A stretch of DNA of 64,000 nucleotides, taken from Klebsiella pneumoniae (GTDB lineage: Bacteria; Pseudomonadota; Gammaproteobacteria; Ga0077536). How positions within the stretch are numbered: the stretch's first letter is position 1; every line of letters begins with the position of its first letter. The DNA is taken from assembly GCA_945862315.1 (NCBI GenBank), contig CAMAXW010000015.1, positions 1-64,000 of the forward strand. The letters are read 5' to 3'. The notes below the pieces were generated by a model that was given only the letters and a program-made list of their open reading frames with translations, searched no databases and had not been told where the DNA came from. A program made the translations under genes and the position numbers. Positions 9,211-16,932 of this stretch are shown piece after piece.

Positions 9211-9290
9211 TATCAATCGAGTCTGACCCCATTGATATGTGAGTCTGACCCCATTGATATGTGACCCCATTGATATGACCCCATTGATAC
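9211..9290 (+). repeat. Cluster of four GACCCCATTGATA boxes
   Basis: Four near-identical cores at 9225-9237, 9247-9259, 9263-9275 and 9277-9289. The first two keep the longer GAGTCTGACCCCATTGATAT form and the last two are shortened, so the spacing falls from 22 to 16 to 14 bases. A further copy with the upstream ATCAATCGAGTC lies at 9364-9390. This looks like serial partial duplication of one mobile or recombinogenic box. Confidence 0.8.
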
Positions 9291-9400
9291 GGCCTTACGG
9301 GCTACCGATATCGGTGGGCGTCTTATCTAGACGCTGACACACTGAACACCAGGGCCGCCATTGATCAATCGAGTCTGACCCCATCGATATCACGTGACCT

Positions 9401-9601
9401 TTCCCAGGGCGTTGCCCTGGGCTATCACATGGCGCCCCTTCGGGGCTTTTAGAGGATGGTTCATCGTCCCAACGAAAAACACGGCCATCGTCCCAACCAC
9501 ACGCACGATCATCGCCCCAACGGTACGGCAGGCGATTCACCAACCTGACCGTGCCAGGCCCCAACGGGGCCAAATGTGATAGCCCAGGGCAACGCCCTGG
9601 G
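9401..9601. repeat. REPIN-like pair of inverted double-hairpin elements
   Basis: The left arm has CCCAGGGC-GTT-GCCCTGGG (9403-9421) then GCCCC-TTC-GGGGC (9434-9446). The right arm has the same two hairpins in reverse order and orientation: GGCCCC-AAC-GGGGCC (9557-9571) and CCCAGGGC-AAC-GCCCTGGG (9583-9601). The connecting GCTATCACAT is also conserved in inverted form. Two REP-like units facing each other about 200 bases apart is the organisation called REPIN. The spacer carries three imperfect ATCGTCCCAAC repeats. Confidence 0.7.
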
Positions 9602-9734
9602 TCCAATGGTCACAAATATCCCCAGCCCTGAAGGGGCGGAATAATGGCATGAAGTTCACGCCCACACGGCGGCGCGGCAACCCATTCACCGGCGCGCGCA
9701 GGTTCGTCGGTTTCGCCCTTTCAGGGCTCGACAT

Positions 9735-9841
9735 ATCACGTGACCTTTCCCAGGGCGTTGCCCTGGGCTATCACAGGGCGCCCCTTTGGGGCTTTTAGAG
9801 GATGGTTCATCGTCCCGACGAAACACACGGCCATCGTCGCA
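9735..9841 (+). repeat. Third copy of the double-hairpin element (direct repeat of 9389-9497)
   Basis: CACGTGACCTTTCCCAGGGC begins both copies and similarity continues through both hairpins (9749-9767 and 9780-9792) and the GAGGATGGTTCATCGTCCC segment, with scattered differences. The offset from the first copy is 346 bases. A separate small inverted pair, AGCCCTGAAGGGGCGGAA near 9624 and TTCGCCCTTTCAGGGCT near 9711, lies between the copies. Confidence 0.75.
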
Positions 9842-9868
9842 ACGGGGCGCACGAGCCATCGTCGAAAC

Positions 9869-10070
9869 GGTACCAATGGGGTCAGGTACCAATGGGGTCA
9901 GACTCCATTGATATAGATAGATCAAGGGCCCCGCAGGGCCCTTGACTCACCGTGACAGCGCGCACTTGCGCCGTGATTTAGATCTGGCGCCGACGTGCTC
10001 GCAGCGTGCCGATGCGCATTAACGCCGAGCCTAACAACCACACGGCGGCCGGCAATGGCACCGCACCCGT
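9869..10070 (-). pseudogene. Duplicated 3' end of the VPLPA-CTERM gene (copy 1)
   Basis: Offset by 216 bases from 10084-10286 and nearly identical to it. It contains two GGTACCAATGGGGTCA boxes, a hairpin (9922-9945), a stop codon and, on the minus strand, coding sequence for the sorting tail VPLPAAVWLLGSALMRIG plus the RARRRQI end. Similarity stops at about 10070, inside the tail-encoding part, so no complete gene is present. It is a decapitated copy that includes the downstream region of the real gene. Confidence 0.8.
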
Positions 10071-10083
10071 GGCCGACCAGAAT

Positions 10084-10286
10084 GGTATCAATGGGGTCAT
10101 GGTATCAATGGGGTCAGACTCCATTGATATAGATAGATCAAGGGCCCCGCAGGGCCCTTGACTCACCGTGACAGCGCGCAGTTGCGCCGTGATTTAGATC
10201 TGGCGCCGACGTGCTCGCAGCGTGCCGATGCCCATTAACGCCGAGCCTAACAACCACACGGCGGCCGGCAATGGCACTGCACCCGG
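10084..10286 (-). repeat. Tandem duplication, copy 2 (includes the true gene end)
   Basis: This partner of 9869-10070 begins with two GGTATCAATGGGGTCA boxes (10084-10099 and 10101-10116), carries the same hairpin and continues into the last 30 or so codons of the VPLPA-CTERM gene, where the match ends at about 10286. The box doubling at each left border suggests the box itself was the recombination or transposition end. Confidence 0.75.
10138..10161 (-). terminator. Terminator-like hairpin after the VPLPA-CTERM gene
   Basis: TCAAGGGCCC-CGCA-GGGCCCTTGA is a perfect 10-base stem with a 4-base loop, 33 bases past the stop codon. On the minus strand it is followed by TCTATCTAT rather than a T run, so it is a weak intrinsic terminator. 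The duplicate lies at 9922-9945. Confidence 0.55.
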
Positions 10287-10871
10287 GGAACCCACTAGCG
10301 GACTCGCGCTAAAAGCGCCGTTGACGCCCGCCACGCTCAGCAAAGAGATGGCCGTATTATCGAGGCGTTGTGCGTTGTCAAAGGTATTGGTGGCAGACGC
10401 CGTTCCAAAAGAAACCTTGGCCATTTGGGCGTTAGCACTATTAAAAATGACCACCCCGTCGCCACTCGCACCTAAACCCACGCCGCTGCCGGTATAAGCG
10501 CCCATGGTGAATCCCACTGGGGCGCTGCCGGCAAACCAGGCCGAAATAAACGCCGTTCTGGTGGTCGCTAAATTACTGCTTTCGGCGAACACCACGGACT
10601 GCCCGGGATTGATACTCGTGACGCCCGACAACGCCACCGCGTTGGCTGTCGAAAAACTGCTGTCGTCCATTTTCCAGCCGGTGATGTCTACCGCGAGGAG
10701 GCCAATATTGGTTAACTCGAACCAGTCGGCGGCGTAGCTGTGGCTGTTGCCAGTAGGCGCGACCTCGGTAATGCGGATGTCGTTTGTTGGCACCGCGGAG
10801 GCACTCGACATGCCAAAAATAGTCGCGGCCAAAATGCCCACTGCAAGCGTGGGTTTGAATTTTTTCTGCAT
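10194..10871 (-). CDS. Exported lamin-tail-domain protein with VPLPA-CTERM sorting signal
   Basis: A 225-residue protein. Residues 1-26 are a signal peptide (MQKKFKPTLAVGILAATIFG, cleavage after SASA). Residues about 31-150 look like a lamin tail domain (ITEVAPTGN, DWFELTN, ITGWKMDD). The C-terminus has VPLPAAVWLLGSALMGIG then a basic RARRR end, the PEP-CTERM/VPLPA class of exosortase sorting signal. The ATG at 10871 is favoured over 10922 because it starts the signal peptide and has GAGG upstream. The product is probably processed and displayed or secreted. No exosortase gene is in the window. Its 3' end is duplicated next door. Confidence 0.85.
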   Translation of the reverse strand: MQKKFKPTLAVGILAATIFGMSSASAVPTNDIRITEVAPTGNSHSYAADWFELTNIGLLAVDITGWKMDDSSFSTANAVALSGVTSINPGQSVVFAESSNLATTRTAFISAWFAGSAPVGFTMGAYTGSGVGLGASGDGVVIFNSANAQMAKVSFGTASATNTFDNAQRLDNTAISLLSVAGVNGAFSASPLVGSPGAVPLPAAVWLLGSALMGIGTLRARRRQI

Positions 10872-11004
10872 GTGCGGTGCCTCGTTAATCGTTGCAAGAT
10901 GCGCCGGACAGTCACCTACCAAGGCGCGCGTAGGGTGCTAGGTTGCATCGCATTAATGACGGTAGCGTGTCGTTGCCTGCACTACGGCCCGTCGCTCGCG
11001 CGGC

Positions 11005-11535
11005 TTATGTCGCTGGCGGCCAACGCCCCTCATGAGCCAGCAGCCATTGTTTGCGCGGGAGCCCACCGGCATAACCGGTGAGCGTGCCATTGGCCCCGAT
11101 CACCCGATGACAAGGCACCACAATAGCGATGGGATTAGCGCCGTTGGCCAGCCCAACCGCACGCACCGCGCTAGGCCGGCCAATAGCAGCAGCCAGCCCG
11201 CCGTAGGTTTGTGTGGTGCCGGCAGGGATTGTGCGTAGCCCCGCCCAGACTTCTCGTTGAAATGGCGTGCCCCCCAATTCGACCGGGAGGTTGTCGAGAG
11301 CGGTGAGTTGCCCGGCGAAATAAGCCGCCAACGCCCCCTCGATCGCGTTGGGCACCACGGCGTTTTGTAAGGAAATCTCCTGGCGGTACTGCAGTCGCAA
11401 GAGCCGCTGCAAGCGCGCCTCGTGGTCCGCCCAATCCAGCGCGCGCAAACGTTGCGCGGTGTCGCTGACCACCAACAACGTGCCAACGGGGGTTGCTAGG
11501 CGTCCCAGCAACCAAAACTCAGCAACAAGGGCCAT
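11005..11535 (-). CDS. ogt: Methylated-DNA--protein-cysteine methyltransferase
   Basis: A 176-residue repair protein that transfers the alkyl group from O6-alkylguanine to its own cysteine. The active site IVVPCHRVIGANG has the acceptor Cys142, and the PFQREVW and TYGGLAAAIGRPSAVRAVG blocks form the DNA-binding helix-turn-helix and arginine finger. The ATG at 11535 is preferred to a TTG three bases upstream because GAGGAG is then seven bases away. It appears monocistronic, between the surface protein gene and mntP. Length and motifs are typical of Ogt. Confidence 0.95.
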   Translation of the reverse strand: MALVAEFWLLGRLATPVGTLLVVSDTAQRLRALDWADHEARLQRLLRLQYRQEISLQNAVVPNAIEGALAAYFAGQLTALDNLPVELGGTPFQREVWAGLRTIPAGTTQTYGGLAAAIGRPSAVRAVGLANGANPIAIVVPCHRVIGANGTLTGYAGGLPRKQWLLAHEGRWPPAT

Positions 11536-11718
11536 CAATTGTCTCCTCGCGCGAGAACTTTTTAGTGCGACCCAGCGTCGCTAGCAAAAGCACCAGCTGC
11601 CAAGTTGCGCGGCAGCCTCAGCCTCAGCCTCGCTTTAGCTCACAGCGCGTACGCGCGGGGACCGGCGTTCGGCCTTGGGACGCCGTATCCGTGAAACCGG
11701 TTTATGGCGCGCGCCGCG

Positions 11719-12303
11719 CTAGGGCAAGCCGCCACCAAAATAAACATGCTCAATGAGAATTTTTAGACCCAAGCCGATGAGGATTAAGCCGCCAGCAATG
11801 TCGAGCTTGGTGCCCAGAACAGCACCAAAGCGATGCCCCGCAAACAAGCCAACCACACTCAGCAGGGCCGTGGTAAGCCCAATGGTGACCAGCGATAACA
11901 GCAGCGGCGCGCCCAGCATCGGCAAGGTGATGCCGGCAGCCAGCGCGTCGATGCTGGTAGCGATGGCCAGCAGCGCCAGCGTGCGTAAGCGAAGATCGGC
12001 GGTGCGCGTGGTGCCTGTCAGATCCGATTGGGCTTGATAGGCCTCCCAGAGCATTTTCACCCCCAGAAAACTCAACAAGACAAAGGCAATCCAGTGATCC
12101 CAAGCTTCCACCAACGGCCCCAGCTTGGCGCCGATCAACCACCCCGCCCACGGCATGAGTGCTTGCGCGCCACCAAAAAAGCAGGCCACCAGTAGTACCT
12201 GCGGCAGGCGAATTTTGGGCAAAGCAACGCCGCGCGCCGCCGCCGCGGCACCCGAGTCCATCGACAGACCCAGCGAAAGAACCAAAATGTCGCCAAATGC
12301 CAT
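11719..12303 (-). CDS. mntP: Manganese efflux pump MntP
   Basis: A 194-residue six-helix inner-membrane protein. The two family motifs with conserved membrane aspartates are present: SLGLSMDSGAAAAARG (Asp16) and IATSIDALAAG in the second half, reflecting the internal repeat. MntP exports Mn2+. The start ATG at 12303 has no strong ribosome site, as expected if translation is governed by an upstream structured leader. The 337-base leader region contains a candidate manganese-sensing riboswitch, which supports the assignment. Confidence 0.93.
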   Translation of the reverse strand: MAFGDILVLSLGLSMDSGAAAAARGVALPKIRLPQVLLVACFFGGAQALMPWAGWLIGAKLGPLVEAWDHWIAFVLLSFLGVKMLWEAYQAQSDLTGTTRTADLRLRTLALLAIATSIDALAAGITLPMLGAPLLLSLVTIGLTTALLSVVGLFAGHRFGAVLGTKLDIAGGLILIGLGLKILIEHVYFGGGLP

Positions 12304-12434
12304 GCGGCGATTCTACCGGAAGCAGCAACCGGCGCGGGAGAACATAGTGCACCGCAGCGAAGAGAGGCACGCGGCCTGATGACACGCCGCCGCGTGCTGG
12401 CCAAATCGCAGCACGCGGGTAAGCCTGCCTGTAG

Positions 12435-12580
12435 ATCAGTGGGGCGCTCGCACGATGAACCTCGTACGCCCCGTCGAGCGGCGCGCCCAGATAGCGGCGG
12501 CAAGCGAGCACGCGTTCGGCGTATGGCCACGCGGCGGCACACGCGCCGCGGGATTCTTTTAGGCTACTAGGTGCCAACGC
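12435..12580 (-). promoter_or_regulatory. Candidate yybP-ykoY (manganese) riboswitch upstream of mntP
   Basis: Read on the minus strand, the leader has CTAGTAGCCT (12570-12561), then GC-rich pairing segments with GGCCATACGCC, then GGGCGTACGAGGTTCATCG and GCGAGCGCCCC. The order AGTAGCC ... CATACGC ... CGAGG-TTC-TCG-TGC-GAG resembles mntP-associated yybP-ykoY elements as I remember them. Not every consensus base fits: the first loop lacks the GGGG preceding AGTAG, and the usual GACC end is altered. The genomic position before mntP is the strongest argument. Confidence 0.45.
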
Positions 12581-12593
12581 GCGCACGGGCCTG

Positions 12594-12629
12594 CCGCCTG
12601 CGATGACGCGGGTCGCGCATCGCAGGCGG
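12594..12629 (-). terminator. Inverted repeat downstream of the P450 gene
   Basis: CCGCCTGCGATG and CATCGCAGGCGG form a perfect 12-base stem around a 12-base loop, 13 bases past the P450 stop codon at 12642. No T run follows, so it may act as a processing or weak termination structure. Confidence 0.5.
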
Positions 12630-12641
12630 GGGCTGTGCTAC

Positions 12642-13925
12642 TTAGGTCGCGGGTGCGGACGCCCGCCGCGTGAAACGAATAGGGAACTCTTTCAAAGGTC
12701 GGAAATTTAAGCTGTAGACGTAGGCGGGATCAGGCAGTACCCGCGTCAGCTCGAAATTTTCCAAACGCTCCAACAGCGCTTGAATGCCGCTATAAATTTC
12801 CTGCTTCGCCAATTGCTGACCCAGACAGGCGTGAATGCCGGCACCAAATGCCAAATGCGAACCGGCATTCGTGCGTTCAATATCGAAGGTGCGCGGGTTG
12901 GGGAATTTTTCTGGATCTTGATTAGCCGCGCCAAAGCGCAGGATCAGCGTGGAGCCTGCCGGAATTGGCGTGCCGCTGAGTTCGGTGTCTTTGGTGACGC
13001 TGCGCATAATGCCCTGCACCGGGCTTTCTATCCGCAACACCTCCTCCACAAAACGCCGCAGCAACGAGGGGTTTTCGCGCAGTTTTGCGTATTGCTCGGG
13101 GTGGGTCATCAATAGCCACAACCCGTGGGTGATGGCACTGGTGGTGGTTTCGTAGCCGCCGGTAATCAGCTGATTCAGCAGATTTTGCAGCTCGTGCATG
13201 GTGAACGGCTCTTCGCCTTCACCCGCCGCGTGCACGAGATCGGAAATTAAATCACCGGTCGGGTTCTTCTGGCGGCTTTCAAAGATGGCCGCCAGATAAT
13301 GCTGAGCGTCGAGTTCGATGTCGGCGACTTCACGCAGACGCTGTTCGTCCATGATTTCGTTGCTGGTCGACAGCATGGCCAACGCCCAGCCCTGAAAGCG
13401 TGCGAACTCGTTGCGGTCCAAGCCCAATTGCTCGCCTAAAATCATGCCCGGCAGCGGCAGTGCAAAATCTTTAATGAGATCGCATTCGCCACGCTCGATG
13501 AATTGATCGATCAGCGTATGCGCCAACGCATCAACCTGCGGCACCAGCGCGCGCACCCGCTGCGCGGTGAACACCCGGTCGACCAGTTTGCGATGCGCTA
13601 CATGCGTAGGCGGATCTGCCCGGTGCAGCACGTGCACGTGGGCCCAACCCTTCTCGCGCAGCATCTCCTGATAGCGGCGCCCGCCTTCCCCTTGCAGGGC
13701 TTCCATGGCGAGAATGACGTTTGAATAAGTGACCGGATCGCGAATGACTTTCAGGATGTCGTCGTAGCGCGTGATCACATAAATGCCGGTCTCGGGCATT
13801 TGATAAACCGGGCTCTCCGCGTGCAGCTTCGCGTAGAAATCCCAAGGCGAGGCTAGTAGATCGGCATCCAACAGGCTGTAGTCGGCGAGCCCCTTCATGG
13901 GGCAGCCAGAGGGTTCAGTACTCAT
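12642..13925 (-). CDS. Cytochrome P450 (first copy)
   Basis: A 427-residue soluble bacterial P450. It shows the I-helix oxygen-activation motif ITGGYETTTSAI, the ExxR pair in FVEEVLRIES, and the heme loop LAFGAGIHACLGQQLAKQE with the axial cysteine. No membrane anchor is present. The ATG at 13925 follows AGGAG and overlaps the stop of the amidohydrolase gene by four bases, so the two are co-translated. The substrate is unknown. A redox partner (ferredoxin or reductase) is not encoded nearby. The two-gene unit faces a divergent AraC regulator. Confidence 0.95.
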   Translation of the reverse strand: MSTEPSGCPMKGLADYSLLDADLLASPWDFYAKLHAESPVYQMPETGIYVITRYDDILKVIRDPVTYSNVILAMEALQGEGGRRYQEMLREKGWAHVHVLHRADPPTHVAHRKLVDRVFTAQRVRALVPQVDALAHTLIDQFIERGECDLIKDFALPLPGMILGEQLGLDRNEFARFQGWALAMLSTSNEIMDEQRLREVADIELDAQHYLAAIFESRQKNPTGDLISDLVHAAGEGEEPFTMHELQNLLNQLITGGYETTTSAITHGLWLLMTHPEQYAKLRENPSLLRRFVEEVLRIESPVQGIMRSVTKDTELSGTPIPAGSTLILRFGAANQDPEKFPNPRTFDIERTNAGSHLAFGAGIHACLGQQLAKQEIYSGIQALLERLENFELTRVLPDPAYVYSLNFRPLKEFPIRFTRRASAPAT

Positions 13926-15652
13926 TGCGCATCTCCTTGCGTCACGCCATCGGCTTGCCATGCGGGGGTACGCAACACCCGACCCGGCAACGCGCCGGTG
14001 CAAACGCCATCAACAAAAGTCACCACGCCGTTGACGATCATGTAACGATAGCCCTCGGATTTTTCGATCAGGCGCTTACCCCCGCCGATGATCGGGTCGA
14101 AGTAGGGTCGATCGGGCGTCACTTTAAGCGCCGCTTGATCATAAACCATGATGTCGGCCGGTAGGCCGCGCTCTAGCGTACCCAAGTGCTCTAGCCCGAT
14201 CGAGGCCGCCGACATTTTAGACAGGCGGAAATGGGCTTCTTCCAGCGACAGAATGGCGTCATCCCTGACCATCTTAGACAGCACCACAGTGGCATATTTG
14301 CCCATGGATAAAAACTGTCCGTGCGCGCCGCCATCGGATGCGCCGGGTATCACATAGGGGTTCTTCATGATTTCGCCATTGGCGTAGTCGTCATCACCCA
14401 GCTGGTCTTCAATGTAGAAAAAAGTCGCCAGCTCTTCGGCAATCGCCACATCGCAAAAAGCTTCTAACGGGGTCTTGCCCTCGGCACTCGCAATCTCGGT
14501 GATATAGCGGCCGGCGTATTGGGGCTGGTTGGTCTCGTAGACTTTCATGCGGTCCCAACGCCCAGACCAAACCCGCACCAGATGGTGGTCTACATCGTGC
14601 TGCAATTTCGCCCGGACCTCAGGGTTCTGGAGATTAGCAATGCGTTGCGCCACCGGGCAGGCCAAGGCGGCGTTCCACGCGGGCATATCGTCGAACAGGT
14701 TGTACTCGAGCAAGTTAAACAACGAGCCAATGCGATGCACCGCCGCCAAGCCCAAAATTCGGTTGCCGCGACGGTTGGACTCTTCGATCAAATCGAGCGA
14801 ATTGCGCCATTTATCCGGAATGTGATTGGAGTGAATGATGATGCTATGGATGACCGGACGACCGCTGGCCGCCGCGTAGCGCTCGAGCAACGCCAGTTCT
14901 TCTTCGCCCAGATGCAGGTTGTAGGGCGTGACTTCGCAGGAGCCCACGTTGAACTCACGCGCCACCGATAACAACGCCAGCAGTTCTTCTTCTTGGGCGA
15001 TGGCACTGGGTAGCAAACTGCCGTCGTGGTCGCGGTCAATCAGGTTATGGTCGGTCGACAAACCCAAGGCGCCGGCACGGTAGCCATCGCGCATCAGCTC
15101 TTTCATTTGTTCCAGTTCGGCCGGGGTGAGCTGCGCACGTTTGGAATCTTCTTCACCCAAGACATAAGCACGCAGTGCGGAGTGGGGAATGTAGGAGGCC
15201 ACATTCACGCCCAGTCCGTGACGCTCCAGCGACGCCAAATAATCGCGCTGAGAAACCCAGTCCCAACGCATGCCTTCTTTCATCGAGGCGTAGGGAATGG
15301 CTTCCACACGTGTCATGCGCAGCATGGCGCGTTCGCGGTCTTCGGGGCGACAGGGCGCGAACCCAAAACCACACAAGCTCACCACGACACTGGTCACCCC
15401 GTGCCAACATGACTGCGAAGCGTAGGGGTCCCAGTTGAGCTGGGCGTCGTAGTGGGTATGCACATCGACCACGCCCGGTGCCACGATGAGGCCAGTGGCG
15501 TCGATTTCCTCGCGGCCACGGCCGAGCACGCTGCCGGTTTGCGCAATTTTTCCGTCCCTAATGGCCACATCGCCGATGAACGATGGCACCCGTGTGCCAT
15601 CTACCACTCGACCACCCCGGATCACGAGATCAAACTCAAACTCTGCAGACAT
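13922..15652 (-). CDS. D-aminoacylase/amidohydrolase-family protein
   Basis: A 576-residue metal-dependent amidohydrolase. The first strand is followed by GVVDVHTHYDAQ (His65 and His67 as metal ligands). TSVVVSLCGFGFAPC is the N-acyl-D-amino-acid deacylase signature with its Cys ligand. Later blocks include LSTDHN, HSIIIHSNH and GASDGGAHGQFLS, holding the distal His and the catalytic Asp. Family members hydrolyse N-acyl-D-amino acids, but many copies in catabolic clusters have unknown substrates. It is the first gene of an operon with the P450 and has AGGGGAA upstream of its ATG. Confidence 0.88.
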   Translation of the reverse strand: MSAEFEFDLVIRGGRVVDGTRVPSFIGDVAIRDGKIAQTGSVLGRGREEIDATGLIVAPGVVDVHTHYDAQLNWDPYASQSCWHGVTSVVVSLCGFGFAPCRPEDRERAMLRMTRVEAIPYASMKEGMRWDWVSQRDYLASLERHGLGVNVASYIPHSALRAYVLGEEDSKRAQLTPAELEQMKELMRDGYRAGALGLSTDHNLIDRDHDGSLLPSAIAQEEELLALLSVAREFNVGSCEVTPYNLHLGEEELALLERYAAASGRPVIHSIIIHSNHIPDKWRNSLDLIEESNRRGNRILGLAAVHRIGSLFNLLEYNLFDDMPAWNAALACPVAQRIANLQNPEVRAKLQHDVDHHLVRVWSGRWDRMKVYETNQPQYAGRYITEIASAEGKTPLEAFCDVAIAEELATFFYIEDQLGDDDYANGEIMKNPYVIPGASDGGAHGQFLSMGKYATVVLSKMVRDDAILSLEEAHFRLSKMSAASIGLEHLGTLERGLPADIMVYDQAALKVTPDRPYFDPIIGGGKRLIEKSEGYRYMIVNGVVTFVDGVCTGALPGRVLRTPAWQADGVTQGDAQ

Positions 15653-15889
15653 TGGTATTCCCCTATTGAACGACCCTGGAGCGGGTTCTACGGATTAAGG
15701 GGCGAGGCTACGACAGTTAATTTCGCGAGACGCGGCTGGGAATACCTGCCGCAATGGTCTGGCGCTACACTGCGTTGGCCGGTCGCTAGGCGCCCCTTAT
15801 TTTGCTGCGCCGCACATAAAAAACAGCCGGCCGACACGACCTGCGCGCCCCTTGTGGTGCTGACCCAACCAAGCACGAGCAAAGACTCC

Positions 15890-16870
15890 ATGGAAGTATT
15901 CCCGCTGCACGCCGCGCGTCCAACGCATGGCTTAACTGGCTACGAGTCGGCAATCAATCAGCTTTACGCACCGATGGTGATCGAACCCGAGGTACCGGGC
16001 GCGCACTACGAGTGGTCGGTCACCGGCCAGCGCTGCGGCATGCTGGGGATGTCCGCCATCTTTGCGAATGGCGAAATCCGCGCGCGCGTCGCCGAGGCCA
16101 CGGACCACCCGCCAGCACGGGAAATTATTCTCACTTTTGTCGAGCGCGGTTGTTTTGAATTTATCCAAGCGGGCCGCCACACGGTGTGTCCGGCCAATAG
16201 CGTGGTGCTCATGGATGTGGGCGTGCCACTGGATGCCTACCAGCAGGGGCTGTTGGAAATACTGTCTTTCAGACTGCCAGAAATTTTTTTGCGCCAGCGA
16301 ATTGCGGGCCTCTCCGGCTTGCTCACCCGCGCACAGTCTGCCCACCAGGGTGCGGCGGCAATATTGCGCGATCTGATGCACAGCAGTTGGCGCGAGAGCG
16401 CGCATTTGGGCCCCGACGAAGGACAAGTGCTGCCGGGAATGTTTGCCTCGCTCATCGATGCGGCGTTCACGCAAGGCAAGCCGGCGCTAGAAAACGACAG
16501 CCACATGGCCAGCATTCACCGGCGTCTACAGACGGTGATCGAGGCCGAAGCGCACAACCCTTTTTTATCACCCGCGCTGATTGCCGCACGCTTAGGCATT
16601 TCGGTCAGTTATCTTTTCACCGTGGCCCGTCGCTACGGCAAAAGCGTGCGCGAGTCGGTTATTGAGCGACGGCTAGAAGGCTGCCGCAGCCTACTCATCG
16701 ACCCCAGCTGGGCACGCCGTTCCATCACGGAAATTGCCTTTCACTGGGGGTTTCAGGACAGCTCGCATTTTAGTCGACGCTTTCGCGAACGCTTTGGCGA
16801 GTCACCGCGGGCGTATCGGGTGTTAAACACCTCACGCGGTTACCGGGACGCCCATGGCGAGGCGGGATAA
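15890..16870 (+). CDS. AraC-family transcriptional regulator
   Basis: A 326-residue regulator with an N-terminal ligand-sensing domain (about 1-210) and a C-terminal double helix-turn-helix (about 220-320). The second HTH carries the AraC signature ITEIAFHWGFQDSSHFSRRF and ends ESPRAYR. The frame is open further upstream, but the ATG at 15890 gives the normal AraC_binding-type start (MEVFPLHAARP), and the upstream frame runs into the divergent gene. It is transcribed away from the amidohydrolase-P450 operon and probably controls it, a usual arrangement that is inferred here. Confidence 0.9.
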   Translation: MEVFPLHAARPTHGLTGYESAINQLYAPMVIEPEVPGAHYEWSVTGQRCGMLGMSAIFANGEIRARVAEATDHPPAREIILTFVERGCFEFIQAGRHTVCPANSVVLMDVGVPLDAYQQGLLEILSFRLPEIFLRQRIAGLSGLLTRAQSAHQGAAAILRDLMHSSWRESAHLGPDEGQVLPGMFASLIDAAFTQGKPALENDSHMASIHRRLQTVIEAEAHNPFLSPALIAARLGISVSYLFTVARRYGKSVRESVIERRLEGCRSLLIDPSWARRSITEIAFHWGFQDSSHFSRRFRERFGESPRAYRVLNTSRGYRDAHGEAG

Positions 16871-16884
16871 CCCGCTATAACGGC

Positions 16885-16914
16885 GTGGGGCACGACTGCC
16901 AGCGGCAGCCCCAC
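16885..16914. terminator. Hairpin between convergent araC-type and flavin monooxygenase genes
   Basis: GTGGGG-cacga-CTGCC-AGC-GGCAG-CCCCAC pairs into an 11-base stem with one 5-base bulge, in the 62 bases separating two convergent genes. There is no T run, but its position suits bidirectional termination. Confidence 0.45.
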
Positions 16915-16932
16915 CCCACTTCACCCGGGTCT

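Larger units (their letters stand above)
8852..10193. repeat. Repeat island without protein genes
   Basis: About 1.3 kb between the antitoxin gene and the VPLPA-CTERM gene. It contains two stable hairpins near 8938-9001, clusters of GACCCCATTGATA boxes, three copies of a double-hairpin element (two direct, one inverted) and a 216-base-offset tandem duplication. Short open frames in it (for example 9295-9606, 9537-9734 and 9686-9925) are products of the repeats and are not counted as genes. Confidence 0.8.
12304..12641. other. Long leader region of mntP
   Basis: 337 bases between mntP and the stop of the P450 gene, both on the minus strand. Apart from the riboswitch candidate no gene or clear intrinsic terminator is visible. 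An inverted repeat CCGCCTGCGATG/CATCGCAGGCGG (12594-12605 and 12618-12629) lies just past the P450 stop and could end P450 transcription. Confidence 0.5.

Noticed and set aside
9295-9925. Three short minus-strand frames encoding phrases such as GAPCDSPGQRPGKG
   Set aside because: They lie exactly on the hairpin repeats, and the same peptide recurs because the DNA is repeated; not genes.
8852-10193. CRISPR array
   Set aside because: Repeats are irregularly spaced, occur in both orientations and have no unique equal-length spacers; no cas genes.
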